Source: Paulinella micropora (taxonomy: Eukaryota; Cercozoa; Imbricatea; Euglyphida; Paulinellidae). Taken from it: a DNA stretch of 64,000 nucleotides. The translations under genes were made by a program, and so were the position numbers. This document shows positions 10,045 to 21,238 of this stretch, one piece after another; position 1 is the first letter of the stretch; every line of letters starts with the position of its first letter. The notes under the pieces are model-generated. The model made no database searches and was not told where the DNA came from. It was given only the letters and a program-made list of their open reading frames with translations. The stretch lies in NCBI GenBank assembly GCA_019918135.1, contig WBZZ01003563.1, positions 1 to 64,000 of the forward strand, given 5' to 3'.

Positions 10045-11821
10045 AATTATTCATAGTTATTATATACCATCCACAAGTTGAGGAATATCAGATTGTTATT
10101 TTACTTGATTGACCGTCACTAACAAATATTTATCGGGGTGGCTTTTATCTATTAGTCTTTTTATTTATTGTTGAAAGTCTTCTGTTGGCTCGTAAAGTGC
10201 TAATGGGTCATACACTTCCACGGACCGTTCTTTGTCTAGACTTATCCATACGGCGATTCAATGAAACCCCGCTTGTTTGTGATTATCCAAGTTCATAATA
10301 AAACTATATTTCTTTCTTTTTTCTGGATTTAGTTTATAAATTTCATCACTGGCTATCGCTCCGAGATACATCCATATTTTTTCATTATGTCGTCTATTTC
10401 ATTTGTCATTAGTCCCCGCCCCTCTCCTTGTAATAGGACTTGCTCGTCCTGCTCTGGCTCTGGTTGTGGCTCTGGTTGCGGCTGTGGTTGTGGCTCGGGC
10501 TCTGGTTGTAGCTGTGGTTGTGGCTCTGGCTCTGGTTGCTGTGGCTCTGGATTTGTCTCCTCTTGCTGTGGTACCTCTGGCTCAGGTTGCTGTTGCTCAT
10601 TTCTATATTTATTTATAAGAACATTGACATGATCTTTTTTCTCATTGAATGAACCTATTCTTTTCGTGATAGATACTTTTTAATGTTTTCCACGGAAAAC
10701 ACTTTATTAATCAAATCTTCTAATCCAGTTCCCGTTTGTAAGCCCAAATATTCTTGAGTTTCTTTTGTACTTCATTATTTTCATTTCCTACATCTATATG
10801 ATGTTCTACAATTTTGTCTATTATCCATGATGCCCTTTGCTTCCAACCTTTAACATCGTGGCCTTCATTTTTTAGTTTTTCCCTTAATGCTTCACCAAGA
10901 ATTTTAATAGTAAGTTTTTTTCAATATTACTACTTGACAATCCATTCTTTAACATTGCTTTGTATTTAGCCATCTCTAGTTGGTTTCCTATATTATTCTT
11001 TAATGCTTCTTGTGCTTCTAGCATTTTTTCATATCATCTATTGTTATTTGTTGCTTTTGAAATTCTTTTATGCGATCTGCTATACTTTGTATTTTACTAG
11101 GTTCCCAATTATCTATATCTGCTTGAGTAAAAACTCCAGACTTTATGATTAATTTTTCATTTTCTTCAAATCCTTGATTTGGTTTAATTTTTACCTCTGG
11201 TTGCGGTTGTGCTTGTTGTTCCTGTTGTGGTGGCATAATATATTGATATTGTACTGGTGGTAATGCTTGTATCATATTTTTTCTGTCTTCTTCATATTTT
11301 ACATCTTCTATGAGTTTTTGCTCCATTCTTAATACACTATCTATTTCTTCCTTTCTTTCATTAATATCAGCCAGTTCTCTTTTATGTTCCATATCTATTA
11401 TCTCTTGTCGTTCCTTAGCATCTACTATGTCTTTTCTTTCTAGCATTTTCTTTTCCTCGTCCATTTCACTACGTGCTGTCTTTTCTTTTTTCTCTATTGC
11501 TTCAATACACTCATACTTTTCCTTTCTGAGTTTTTCTAAGTGGTCTTGAATTGCTGTTCTTGTATTCTGCTCAATCTCTGACAGGCTCTGGACTTTTCTT
11601 AAGTCTTCCCTCTTAGCTTTTTTCTTTGCTTTTGGTCTGCTTAAGTATTTCATAAAAAGTTTAACGAGTTGAAGTGTGCTCATATCATTTGTTTTCTTAC
11701 CGAAATTAAGATAATATTTTTTACCCTTCTGGATAATATACGCCCTCCCGCTTTTATTTCTATAAACCCGCGGGGGTCTTAATTTCTGTTTCTTCGCTTT
11801 CTTGACGACGATTCTATACAA
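10045..11821 (-). pseudogene. Coiled-coil protein with C-terminal adenain-like cysteine protease (broken)
   Basis: The first open part (11,821-11,018) has a basic start, MYRIVVKKAKKQKLRPPRVY, then a long Lys/Glu coiled coil to about residue 185 and a Pro/Gln linker. A missing A in an A-run near 11,020 shifts the frame. Similarity continues through a helical region, a Pro-Gln-Glu repeat tract (10,600-10,430) and then protease signatures: TNEIDDIMKKY, the His box GFH followed by IAVWIS at 10,240-10,265, and the Cys box SSTCGWY near 10,065-10,083. Known family: adenain/Ulp1-like cysteine proteases that mature capsids in adenoviruses, virophages and Polintons. In place of the Trp expected after the catalytic His there is a TGA at 10,258-10,260. 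At least four frame changes make it inactive. The fusion of a long coiled coil to the protease is notable. Confidence 0.7.
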
Positions 11822-11895
11822 ACAAAAAATACTTCTGTGTTATATCAAACTATTTTTATTTTTTTCAAAACTTAAGGGCCCCTCGTCCGCTCTGC

Positions 11896-12210
11896 TTACC
11901 ATACATCCTTACTGACGTAGTAACCAAGTTTTGCAGCAGTAGACCAGATACGAGACGCATATGGAACCCCGACATCGCCAAGGGCATTCGCAGTCTTTGA
12001 AATAATCTTGTTATCACGAAGGAACTTATTCACAGCCATTGCGGTTTTACCGACCTTGGCCCAGTTAATTTTACCGCCAGCCTGTCCCTTGCATCCTTGC
12101 TTCTTCTTACGACCAGTCTTCTTTTTACCTCCTGCCATATTTGTGCTTGAGTTAATTGTTCGTTTACCGATTGTTGGAATGACTTCAACACGAGTTGTCT
12201 TCACTGCCAT
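11896..12210 (-). CDS. Small basic virion-type protein
   Basis: 104 residues and intact. A short N-terminal segment is followed by a Lys/Arg/Gly stretch (GGKKKTGRKKKQGCKGQ, about residues 27-43). A helical C-terminus follows, WAKVGKTAMAVNKFLRDNKI, then ISKTANALGDVG. The size, charge and position between protease and ATPase resemble the small DNA-condensing or minor virion proteins of Polinton-like viruses and adenovirus-like genomes, but this is inference from composition and context. It is one of the few viral frames without a break. Confidence 0.5.
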   Translation of the reverse strand: MAVKTTRVEVIPTIGKRTINSSTNMAGGKKKTGRKKKQGCKGQAGGKINWAKVGKTAMAVNKFLRDNKIISKTANALGDVGVPYASRIWSTAAKLGYYVSKDVW

Positions 12211-12247
12211 ATAATATATATAAAAAAATAATTATTTAAGATATTTT

Positions 12248-13068
12248 TTATTTTAGACAAAAATTAAAATTCTTCCTTAACTCATCATCAACACTTGAGA
12301 CATACAGAAAATTAAATCTATCTTTCGTTGCTTCGTGATATTTTTGAAGAAAATAATCAAAGTCAAAAGATAAGTCTAAGTGTTTATACACGAGTTCCAT
12401 TTTGTCCTGAGACTGGGCCGGAAAGATTAATAAATAATCTAACTGCTTAATGGCTTCTGGCCGTAGGTCATTCAGATACTGGCTTGACATAATCAACTTT
12501 GATTTATAGTGTATGTTCTTTTTTAACAAATCACCTACGGACTTGTCTCTTAATCCACTTCCTAAATCGTCCAAAACAAAAACAACCTCTGGCGAAAATT
12601 ATACTTGCTCGGTCGCTCTTTTCGTTCGGTAGTTTTCTTTTTTTCTTCTTTTCCAAAGTATAAAAATTGTGGTTTCTCCATCGGTTCTTTATCGTTCTGT
12701 TTAATTTCGCCTTCGTGTTGCTCGTCCTGTCTGTTTAATTTATCTAACTCATAATCAATGACATTTACACCATCTGATGTAAGAAAGGTATATATAGCCA
12801 TCGGGTTTCCCCTGTTCTTAAAGTGCTTTACCATTGCTTTATAAATGTAGTCCTTGTGTATTGTTGAAGCAATAATGACAATACGGGTCTTTCTGTCGGT
12901 AGTTCGTTTCAGTATTTCAAAGAGTGCTGTCGTTTTCCCGCTCTTCTTACGGGCAAGCAGAAACATGTTAGCATACGGCTCGTTGAATAATTTGTAACAC
13001 TTGGCTTTTTTGTCTCCGTTTCCATCCTGCTTCACTAGCTTCACCTTGACATTATTGATTTTCAGCAT
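12248..13068 (-). pseudogene. FtsK/HerA-like genome-packaging ATPase (one frameshift)
   Basis: The N-terminal part (13,068-12,562) has a P-loop, ARKKSGKTTALFE, about 40 residues in. A single frame change near 12,600 leads into the C-terminal part, where the adjoining frame supplies a Walker B of hydrophobic residues then LDDLGSG, followed by a sensor-like SSQYLNDL. Combined length is about 270 residues, typical of A32-like packaging ATPases of Polintons, virophages and large DNA viruses, which drive genome entry into the capsid. Its start codon overlaps the end of the gene at 13,052. Confidence 0.8.
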
Positions 13069-13356
13069 CGTGTATATTCAAAGCGAGAAATTCCAAACAC
13101 ACAACAATTCTTCCCGCTAAATTTCCTGTATCAATATTTCCGCTATCAGTTTCAAGGACTTTAAATGTATATTGTCCGTCTGACCAACCCACTACACCCA
13201 AATTATAACTGAGGTTTGAAATGTTTGCTATATTACTATCTGCAAATGTGCCAATAATTCCAATTCTGTCCATATAAAGAATTCTGGTTTTGGTTTCGTC
13301 TGGTCGTTCGTATAATGAATAAACTTAACATTCATTTTAGTGGGTGTAAATGACAT
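13052..13356 (-). pseudogene. Small beta-rich protein of the viral element (one frameshift)
   Basis: Starts at an ATG at 13,356 (MSFTPTKMNVKFIHYTND), changes frame near 13,265, and continues for 73 codons with SYNLGVVGWSDGQYTFKVL and NLAGRIVVCLEFLAL. It overlaps the ATPase start by 17 bases, so the two were probably co-transcribed. Alternating hydrophobic residues and Gly turns suggest a beta-sandwich such as a minor capsid or spike protein. No family was recognised. Confidence 0.45.
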
Positions 13357-13485
13357 TTGAATATTTTTATTACATGTTTTGCTTCCCACAAAATCATTGC
13401 TCAGAAAACTAATATTTGGTATTTGAAATCCGTCATACTATACAAAGATTTTATAAAAATCTTTGAGCAAAAATATATACAAAAA

Positions 13486-13816
13486 ATGATTTTAATATTC
13501 TTGTTTGTGTGCTCTGCTATTTCGCGGACTGCCTGCGACTTTTACTCACGGGTGAGTGAAAAAAAGAATGAGAGTTGTGTTTATTCTATAAAGCAAGGAA
13601 TAGAAACTAAATTTAAATGTGTATATAAGTGATTGGTGTGTTAGTTTTGATGAAGCCATGCATTTAATGTGTTCAAATGATGCTTCTTGGTACAAAACAG
13701 CACTATATGAATGCTCGTCTTTTTGAAAAAAGGACACAAAAACTGGGTTTCATTTCTTTGAACTAGATGGTGATGGAAGGCATATCCCAATCAAAAGGGT
13801 TAAAATTCTGACATAA
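13486..13816 (+). pseudogene. Small secreted Cys-rich protein, plus strand (broken)
   Basis: An ATG at 13,486 opens a hydrophobic signal-like segment (MILIFLFVCSAISRTACDF), followed by a Cys-containing domain (ESCVYSIKQ, KFKCVYK). A frame change near 13,630 leads to DWCVSFDEAMHLMCSNDASW and ALYECSSF. An in-frame TGA near 13,725 precedes a last stretch, KKDTKTGFHFFELDGDG, which ends at TAA 13,814-13,816. It runs against the surrounding minus-strand genes and overlaps the 3' end of the TM-protein gene. Six or more Cys suggest a disulphide-bonded secreted or surface protein. No family was recognised. Confidence 0.45.
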
Positions 13817-14094
13817 GTGTTAGCAACCTCACAAGGTAAGTTCTTTTCAGATAGCCTCACGATACAAAGGGTTATAATCGCGATAATGATACTCATTTGA
13901 AATAAGTATTTAATAAGTCTGCTGTCGGTCGGTCCGTTTTTTATACAACAACAATTCCAGTTATCTTCCAATTCGTGCTCTACTTTCTTTTCTTCATTCT
14001 TCAGTGAAAGGTCTAAAACTCTATTTTTCAACTGTGGTGTGAGGTCTCCATCTATTTCAATGACTGGCGGTGGTGGGTGTAATCTAGGGTGCAT
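13750..14094 (-). CDS. Two-TM protein of the viral element
   Basis: 114 residues. A polar N-terminus (HPRLHPPPPVIEIDGDLTPQ) and a basic/Cys segment lead to two hydrophobic spans, LIKYLFQMSIIIAIITLCIV (about residues 60-79) and YVRILTLLIGICLPSPS (about 94-110). It starts 11 bases inside the end of the fibre gene, so the two overlap and were likely co-transcribed. A membrane or lysis-type role is possible but unsupported. Confidence 0.55.
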   Translation of the reverse strand: MHPRLHPPPPVIEIDGDLTPQLKNRVLDLSLKNEEKKVEHELEDNWNCCCIKNGPTDSRLIKYLFQMSIIIAIITLCIVRLSEKNLPCEVANTYVRILTLLIGICLPSPSSSKK

Positions 14095-17000
14095 TAGGGA
14101 AAACGACTGCTCGGATTTCTGCTAATTGGTTTGCTTGGTCTTGTAAGATATTAAGTAAAAGTTTATATTCTTTTTCTAAATTAACTACCTTTTCCGCCAA
14201 ATGTTGAAAAGCACTGACCAATATTGGAATAAAACTTGTATATGTTATGCCATCAAGGTTTTCATCTTCTCCTATTTTCATATCAGTAGTCGCGACAAAT
14301 TCTATAAATATTTTTTTTACTTCATCCGCAATAAAACCACAATTCTTATTTTCTTTCTTTTCGTCTGTTTTCCAATAATATGAACAACAATTTATTTTCA
14401 TTAGTTTCTCGCAACAATCACCGCAATCTATTGTTTGAATATTTTTTTTGAGTCGTCTATCTGACGAATAAGCCCAAGCCAGACTACCACCCGTTGCTGG
14501 TATATAGTTATAGCCACCAGAAGGCTCGCCATTTGAATTTTTGGTGCTCCAAGCATATGTTTGTGAGCCACTAAAACCAAAGAAACCGCGGTTATTAGCA
14601 TTATTCGCCGACCTTAATAAAATCATAGGTTCATTAGGAAATCCAGACTTTGTTCCTATTTGAACGGAAGTAGAAGAAGCGGACGAAGGAACATAAAATC
14701 CGTTTGAATTCATCTGTGCTCGCGAAGTAGAACCTGTTGTTTGAAAGTATATGTCGCCGTACTCTCTAATATACATAATATTAGCATTTCTTTGACAAAA
14801 TACACAGTGGTGATCGTCAGACCACCTTATACCGCACGTTGCTGTCGTGCCGTCCGAAAAGTAAAGTTGCGAGCCTGTATTAGTTATTGTGATACTTTGA
14901 GCCGAACTAATACCAGAACTAGCAGTTATCAATCCGCTTGCTGTTGCTGTTATTGTGCCTATCCCCCATTCGCCGTCATCGCTCCTGTTGCTGTTATCAC
15001 CCCCGTATTGCTTATGTTTATCGCCTCACTAAATGCTATGCTTCCTGCCAGTGCTATCCCGATTTGTAGTTAAAAGCGAGTTTATCACTTAATTTGTATA
15101 TTTGAAAGTTTGAGCCTAGGTCGCTTGATTTCCAGTTCGAACCATCCCAATAACTATCAAAACTTAAGGCAATATTGTCCTGACCATAATTCAATAATTG
15201 GAATGTAGGATAAACGGATGTATTTACAAATGCTTGTATGTGCGGTCCGTTCATGTTGGCAGCGGTTCCATATAATTCTAAGCCCCCTGTCGCACCTGTT
15301 CCCTTTGAATTCCTACTTACTATACACGGGATGCCTAATGAAGTTGCTAATTTTCCGCTAAATTCTTTCGTCCCTGCTATTGTTTGGTCTCCTGTTAATT
15401 TCACATTTTGTCCGTCTAATGTGTCCGCATAACCTTTTGTCGCCCCGTCTGTTGAAGCCGTCGGTGTTAATAAGTTTGTTATTTTTTGGCTTTTCACATC
15501 AACTCCCGCATTTGCCGTTATCAATCCGCTGGCAGTTAATGTGGTTCCTGTTAATCCCGCATTCGCCGTTATTAAACCGCTCGCTGTTAATGTCGTCCCT
15601 GATAATGCTCCGCTCGCTGTTACCGTGTCGAATACCACATTTCTAACCGCCGTTATATCATAATTCAAGGTTTCATAATCAAAATACAGACTGGCGTCTT
15701 TTAATTGACTTCTGAGTATTGCTCCGCTACTTCCTACACTATTAACAACCATTATGATGTATCTCGCAAACACTGCTGTTGGAGTATATGTTTTAGTTGA
15801 TTGTGAAGCAAATGCCTGCCCCGTCTGTGTATCCCATAATGTAAATGTGGTATTGTCGGTGGATGTGCCCATATACCAAGTATTCGGGGCAGTGTATTGA
15901 GGGTTATTATTTGAAGAACGAACATAATATTTTTTTATTCTGTATATGGCTCCTAAATCTATTTTTAAGTGCTCGGCTTTGTAATCTACTCGCCCGCAGA
16001 CTATGACGAGCAACAACTCGGCTGGTTTCGTCGCTTCTGCTTCTTCTGCTGAGGTGGCAGAGCCCGCTTATTTTGCTTTTAATGCCGACCAAAACGATGC
16101 TTGGGGCAATTTAATAGCATTTCCAACTTATTACAACGACTCAACAGGAGCATAGCAAAAACATCCAGAGAACAAAAACACGTGGGGCAGTAAAGCCGAA
16201 GCACCCAGTTTAATATCGCCTGACATCGTCCCACCAGTCAAAGAAAGGAAAGATAATGACCCCGTGGAATTTACCCAGTTTGTTCCATTATATGTTAGTA
16301 ATTGACCATTCGCTGGTGTCGTTATTACTACATCGCTGTGTGTATCAATTGAACCATCGGCTGGCACTTTCGCCTTGTTCGCATCGCGCTCTGTTATCCA
16401 AGTTGCGACAGACCTACATTTAGTTGGCCTGTATTTGTAATGTTTTGGTTGTTCATATCAAGACCAGCATTTGCTTTTATTGATTTTGAAGCCGTAATTG
16501 CTGTGTTGTTAATTCTAAATAATTCATTTGTGCCTCCATAATAAAACACGTGGCTATCAGTTGAAGCATTAACATTATAAAGCAGAGTTTGACTAGCAGC
16601 ACCAAACCCAAGAAAAGCAGTTGTTAATGGTGTTCCTCCATGCCATAAAACTAGTTTATTATTTGTTGTTGCTCCGCTTCTATTTATGAAAACACTTTTT
16701 CCAGCACCTACTACTACATTGTCGCTTGTTGTTAATGTTGTTGTTGATACTCCCGCATTTGCTGTTATTACTCCACTCGCCGTTATTGCCTTTGTTGTTA
16801 ATAAACCCGCATTGTCCAGAGTAAGTGCCGTAGTCCAAGTTAAATTACCTCCTACCGCTGTATTCGCTCCATATAAAAAGTTTAATTTACCTCCATTTTT
16901 TGAAATCTGATAATTGAAGTCGCGTGTGCGGATAACCAATCAGCACCACCCGAATAGTAAGCATCGAAAGATAGTTTAATATCCTCGTGTCCCCAGTTTA

Positions 17001-18364
17001 GTTGCTGAAAAATAGGATAGTAGGCATCCGTAGTTGTAAATACTTGTATATGTGGCCTGATATGTTTGCTCCTGTTCCATACAATTCTAAGCCATTAGGA
17101 ACACTTACTCCTTTTGTTGTTCTACCTATGATTAATGGTTTATTTTGTGCTATTGTTATTTTGTCGTTTGCAGTTAAACCGAGTGTAAATGTTTTATTAC
17201 CTCCTATAGTTTGGTCTCCTGTTAGTTTAACCACCGAAGTATCAAGACCAGAAACATCAATACCATCAACCAAATTAACATTTGTTATGCTTTGATTTCC
17301 CATATTTAATGCTCCTGCCATACTGGTAGTGCCGTCTAATCTCAGAAAGGGAGAGTTAGTGTTTCTCCGTTGTCCTGTGCTATAAATGAGCAGTTGATTG
17401 TCTGTCGCTGTTGTTATAGTCACATCGCTGTGCGTATCAATACTTCCACTCGCCGACACTTTCGCAGTGTTCGCATCGTGCTCTGATATCCAAGTTGCGA
17501 CAGACCTGCTATTTAGTTGGCCTACATTTGTAATATTTTGGCTGTTCATATTTAATGCCCCTGCCATACTGGCAGTGCCATACTGGCAGTGCCATCTAAT
17601 CTAAGAAAAGGTGATGCTGTATTTCTCCATTGTCCTGTGCTATAAATAAGCAGTTGATTATCGGCGGGTATGCCTGTAATTAATACATCGTTGTGTGTTA
17701 ATTGAACCATCCGCTGACACTTTATCATTATTTGCCTCGTGCTCTGTTATCCAAGTATCAACATCTTTTGTATTTAGTAAATTAACTCCTGTTATGTTCA
17801 AATACCCGCCCATATTAATGTTGCCGAATTCATCAACATTTATTGGAAATGTTTTATTTACCCAGTTTATTGAGTTATATGTTAGATAACTATTCATCAC
17901 TATTGGTGCGGTTATGACTACATCGGAGAGTGTGTCAATTGACCCGATGGTTGTATTCCTCCATTTACCATCTACATCATTATATGTTAAGTATTGACCG
18001 ACCACTGGTGCGGATATGTTTGTGTCTATCAAATTGTATAAACTGGTTTGGTGCGGATTGGAAGTATTGCTTCTGTGTTGAGTTGAGGCTTTGACTTCGT
18101 CGTTGTCCCTTACTCGTTGCTCTGTATAGTATAAATTCTTTCCTTCTTTGATGTCTGATGTTGATTTGGTAGATAACCTTGTATCAAATCGCAAATCAGT
18201 ATAGTAGAGGTTCAACGGGTTGTCATCTTCTGGCACTCTGTCTGTGTTTAAGCCAACAATATTAGTGTTGGTTAGGTCTAAGTGTTGGTTAGGTCTAAGT
18301 TAAGTATATCTAGACTATCGACTGCCAACTCATTAAGGCCGAGTAATGATTTATATTGCGACAT
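14084..18364 (-). pseudogene. Giant fibre protein with galactose-binding-like domain and peptidase S74 chaperone (broken)
   Basis: Start ATG at 18,364 (MSQYKSLLGLNELAVDSLDI). The N-terminal part has NLYYTDLRFDTRL and NLYYTEQRV repeats seen in viral and phage fibres. Then come modules with the motif GSIDTHSDVVIT and WI(T/S)EHDAN (near 18.0, 17.7, 17.4 and 16.3 kb) and beta-helix-like repeats of ITASGVITANAGV type. Around 16,010-15,680 lies a discoidin/F5-8C-like segment (KIDLGAIYRIKKYYVRSS). The C-terminus (14,480-14,084) is an intramolecular chaperone with SSDRRLKKNIQ, characteristic of peptidase S74, which trimerises fibres and cleaves itself off. Unbroken it would be about 1,400 residues. 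At least six frame changes are present, two at 17-bp tandem duplications (near 18,270 and 17,575). Confidence 0.75.
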
Positions 18365-18426
18365 TGTATATAATAATTATTTATTTATTTAAAAAATACT
18401 AAAATATAATGATCTTAATATAAATG
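18365..18426. other. A/T-rich spacer between divergent viral genes
   Basis: Upstream flank of the fibre gene. Before the Copia-1 insertion it led directly to the ATG now at 26,677. The minus-strand fibre and plus-strand coiled-coil gene therefore shared a divergent promoter region of about 60 bp. It ends with one copy of the Copia-1 target duplication (AAATG, 18,422-18,426). Confidence 0.6.
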
Positions 18427-18798
18427 AGAAAGTATGCTAGTAGACATTGTCTCCGGATACTTGAATAATTGTTTACGCTGAGGTACTTTGATCAAAGGTT
18501 GAAACGATAATAATGAATTTAATCAATGATTAAGAACCAATGACTTGAACTCAATCTAAAATACCATAAATTTATATACTGGCTTCGTAGCCTAACTTAT
18601 GATATTGCATCAGTATGGGCCAATGTATATAACTAGTAACTAATATATGAATAATAGCAATATTGTTGTAACGAATAATAAATATGATAGGCAAATATAT
18701 AAATGGCAATGAATGCAATCCGGCCTAATTATAATTGTTATGTCGTGAAATTGACCATAAAAAGGTAACAATATATTTAGTAAATATTATTGCTTACT
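18427..18798 (-). repeat. Copia-1 3' LTR
   Basis: 372 bp, matching the 26,303-26,674 copy with few differences. On the element strand the ends are AGTAAGC...TTTCT, not the usual TG...CA. The polypurine tract lies directly internal to it. Confidence 0.93.
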
Positions 18799-18807
18799 CT
18801 CCCCCTC
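18799..18807 (-). other. Copia-1 polypurine tract
   Basis: GAGGGGGAG on the element strand, directly abutting the 3' LTR. It is the expected plus-strand primer site. Copia-3 has the same tract in the same position. Confidence 0.85.
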
Positions 18808-19058
18808 GGCATAACAATATGTATAATTGACGGTGAAATAGGTGATGATATAGTAACATGGATGTAATAAGCAGTAACTATGTTCATGATTGTATATAAT
18901 ATAACATAATATGATATATGTTAAAGCTACTTTAACACTGAAAAGAAAAAAAATCTTTCAGTCAATAGTGGCATCAAAGGATGCAGGTCCTTGCAACGGT
19001 ATAGCCAGTCTGTTATTGTAAGTCCATCCTTAGTGTTTAAGAGAAAGTAATAATCGCA
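18808..19058. other. Copia-1 3' untranslated region
   Basis: A/T-rich internal sequence between the RNase H end and the polypurine tract. No coding frame. It contains GATGCAGGTCCTTGCA, also present at the same place in Copia-3. Confidence 0.6.
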
Positions 19059-21238
19059 CTACGGCTCGAAATGAGGTATAACGTCCTTAAGTAATACAGT
19101 AAACTGTGCGACTATTTCTGAAGATCGCGGAGTTGGAAGTGACTTCGTCATCAAGTCGATCACCTCCCCGGCTCGTACTCGCTCCACCACGTAATGGTGT
19201 TTGAGGGCCAGATGACGCGTGCGGTACTCATGCCGTTGGTTGCATTCAGCACTGCCCCCCGGTTGTCGTTGTTGATTGTGACCGGCGTCTTCAACGGGAT
19301 GCCAATGTCTTGGCACATGTGTAGGATTGCGATCGCTGTCCGGCACGTTGTAGAGTTGGCGATGGTTTCAGCGTCTTGGGTCGACAGCGCGACAGTTGGT
19401 TGACCCTTCGAACTCCATGCTATTGGGCCGGTCGTCATGTGCAGTTGACCCGTTCTCGAACGTCGCGTGTACTCACATCCCCCGAGGTTGCTGTCCGAAA
19501 AGGAAGTAAGTTCAAACCTACGGGTTTGAAACGGGAAGAAAATGCCTCTTGGCGTTAGGTATCGAAGGATGCGGGCTATTGCGGAGTAGGCCATATCAGG
19601 CTTCTTGGAGGCGAGCACGGCTGCGTGATTGACCGCGTAGGAGATCGCAGGTTGAGTCTGGATTGCCGGCCAGAGGAGGGCACCGAGCAAGCGAGGAAGC
19701 GAGAAACGCCGAAGCATTGCTTCTTTATTCGCAGGTGGAGGGTCAGTCATGGCTGCAGGGGTAGCCACCGGCTTGGCCTCGTGAAAGTTGAAATCCCTAA
19801 GCATGCCCTTAATATATTCATGTTGATGTATTACTATGCCCTCTGATGTCCTAACAAACTGCAAACCACAGAACGTCCTAACCTGGCCCAAATCTTTCAC
19901 CCTAAATGAATGTTTCAATTCGGTAAACAGGGCCTCATGCTCGTTTGTGGTTCTATGAAAAACAAGCAAGTCATCTGTGCGTAGTAGTAGTTAGAGAGGT
20001 AGTTTCGGCCGGTTCCTAACCTGAGGCAAAAAGAAAATACAAGGGTCCAGTGTGGATTGTTTGTACCCTATCTGCCTCACGCTTGCTGAAATATGATCGA
20101 ACCATCTTCGCCCCGCCTGAGGGGTGCCATAAAGTGCCTTCTTCAACAATAAAATCATTGAAGGGTCACTTTCGTTCTCATATCCTTTCGGCGGGTAGGC
20201 GAAGGCAAGGTCCTTCATGTCTGCATGGGAATACGCCTGTGAGAAGTCAAGATGAGAAATCATAAGGCCACTAAAGGCAGCATACGAGACTAGTAGCAAA
20301 AGAAACATAGGTTGCGCGGTGGGTGAGGAGCATTCGTATGGATTATAATGTATATATTCTTTCATTCTATTGCCTAACGCTACTAGTCGCGATTTGTATT
20401 TTTGCTGCCCTGTCGATTCGTCTGTCTTAATTGCATCGACGAATGTTGTGTGAACGGGAGGTCCGTTCGCTGTTGTTGCTGTGGCCCGAGGCACCCATTG
20501 CAATGCCTCACATTCAAACAATCCTTGCAACTCGGCTAACTGTGCAGCGAGTACATGTGGGTGAGACTTTATGTTTTTCTGAGAAATGTGTAACACTCTC
20601 GTAAACAAACAATAGTTGTCTTGTTCTATGGCCTGTTCTTCCTCCCCCTCAAGCTCATGAGTAAAAGTGATGTGAGCAGTGTGAGTGGGGTGGTGTGCTG
20701 GTGTTTGCTTCCTTTGCCTAGGCTGGGCAACTATGTTTGTTTGAGTTATTGCAGCACCATCCCATTGTCGTGGTATGCCTTTACTGCTGGTCCAATTATT
20801 TGGGAGGGGGACTAGGGTCGCAGATAAAGGTTGATGGGATGGGGTTGGTGTCGGTTGGCTGTGTTGTGTTGTCTGTCGATGTGCTGTGCTTGTCTTGGCC
20901 TTTTGTGCAACTGAAGTTATTGAGTTGGGAGTAAATGTGGTGGGTGGGGGGAGTAGAGAGCCAAAAGATGGGTTCGGTTGCACGTAAAGGCTTGAAGTGG
21001 GTTTGGTGGTTGGGTATGTTGTCTCATCTTCCAGTGTGTCCAGTGTGTTTGTTGTGTCTGGTGAAAAAGTCGACCGTTGTTCTTTTGGCCACCAGCCACT
21101 GGGTGTGTCAAAGCTATGGAACTGTGGTAGTTGGTCCTCGTTTTTCCACTGGACAGACTGGGTAGTTGGTAGAGCAGTGTACGTCTCGTTGTGCAACACT
21201 AGGAGTGGGGTTGCCAAGGGCGTCTGGACACCTTGCAA
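19059..21238 (-). pseudogene. Copia-1 reverse transcriptase and RNase H
   Basis: The RT N-terminal part (21,238-19,991) includes the copia hallmarks LVALGNRMKEYIHYNPYECS, DFSQAYSHADM and KALYGTPQAGRRWFDH. A TAA stop at 19,991-19,993 precedes the catalytic box LLLRTDDLLVF, where YVDD is expected. RNase H follows (19,969-19,160; SFSDSNLGG, STQDAETIA, DNRGAVL) and is frameshifted near 19,220. Copia-3 has a sense codon where the TAA is. Confidence 0.9.

Noticed and set aside
9501-10112. 203-codon plus-strand frame rich in Met, Tyr, Val and Cys
   Set aside because: It is a translation of the ATGT microsatellite and the 120-bp duplication.
10387-10632. Gly/Ser/Cys-rich plus-strand frame
   Set aside because: Shadow of the Pro/Gln/Glu repeat tract of the minus-strand viral coiled-coil-protease gene.
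13750-14094. A holin
   Set aside because: Two TM spans alone do not support lysis; the phage term would be misleading here.
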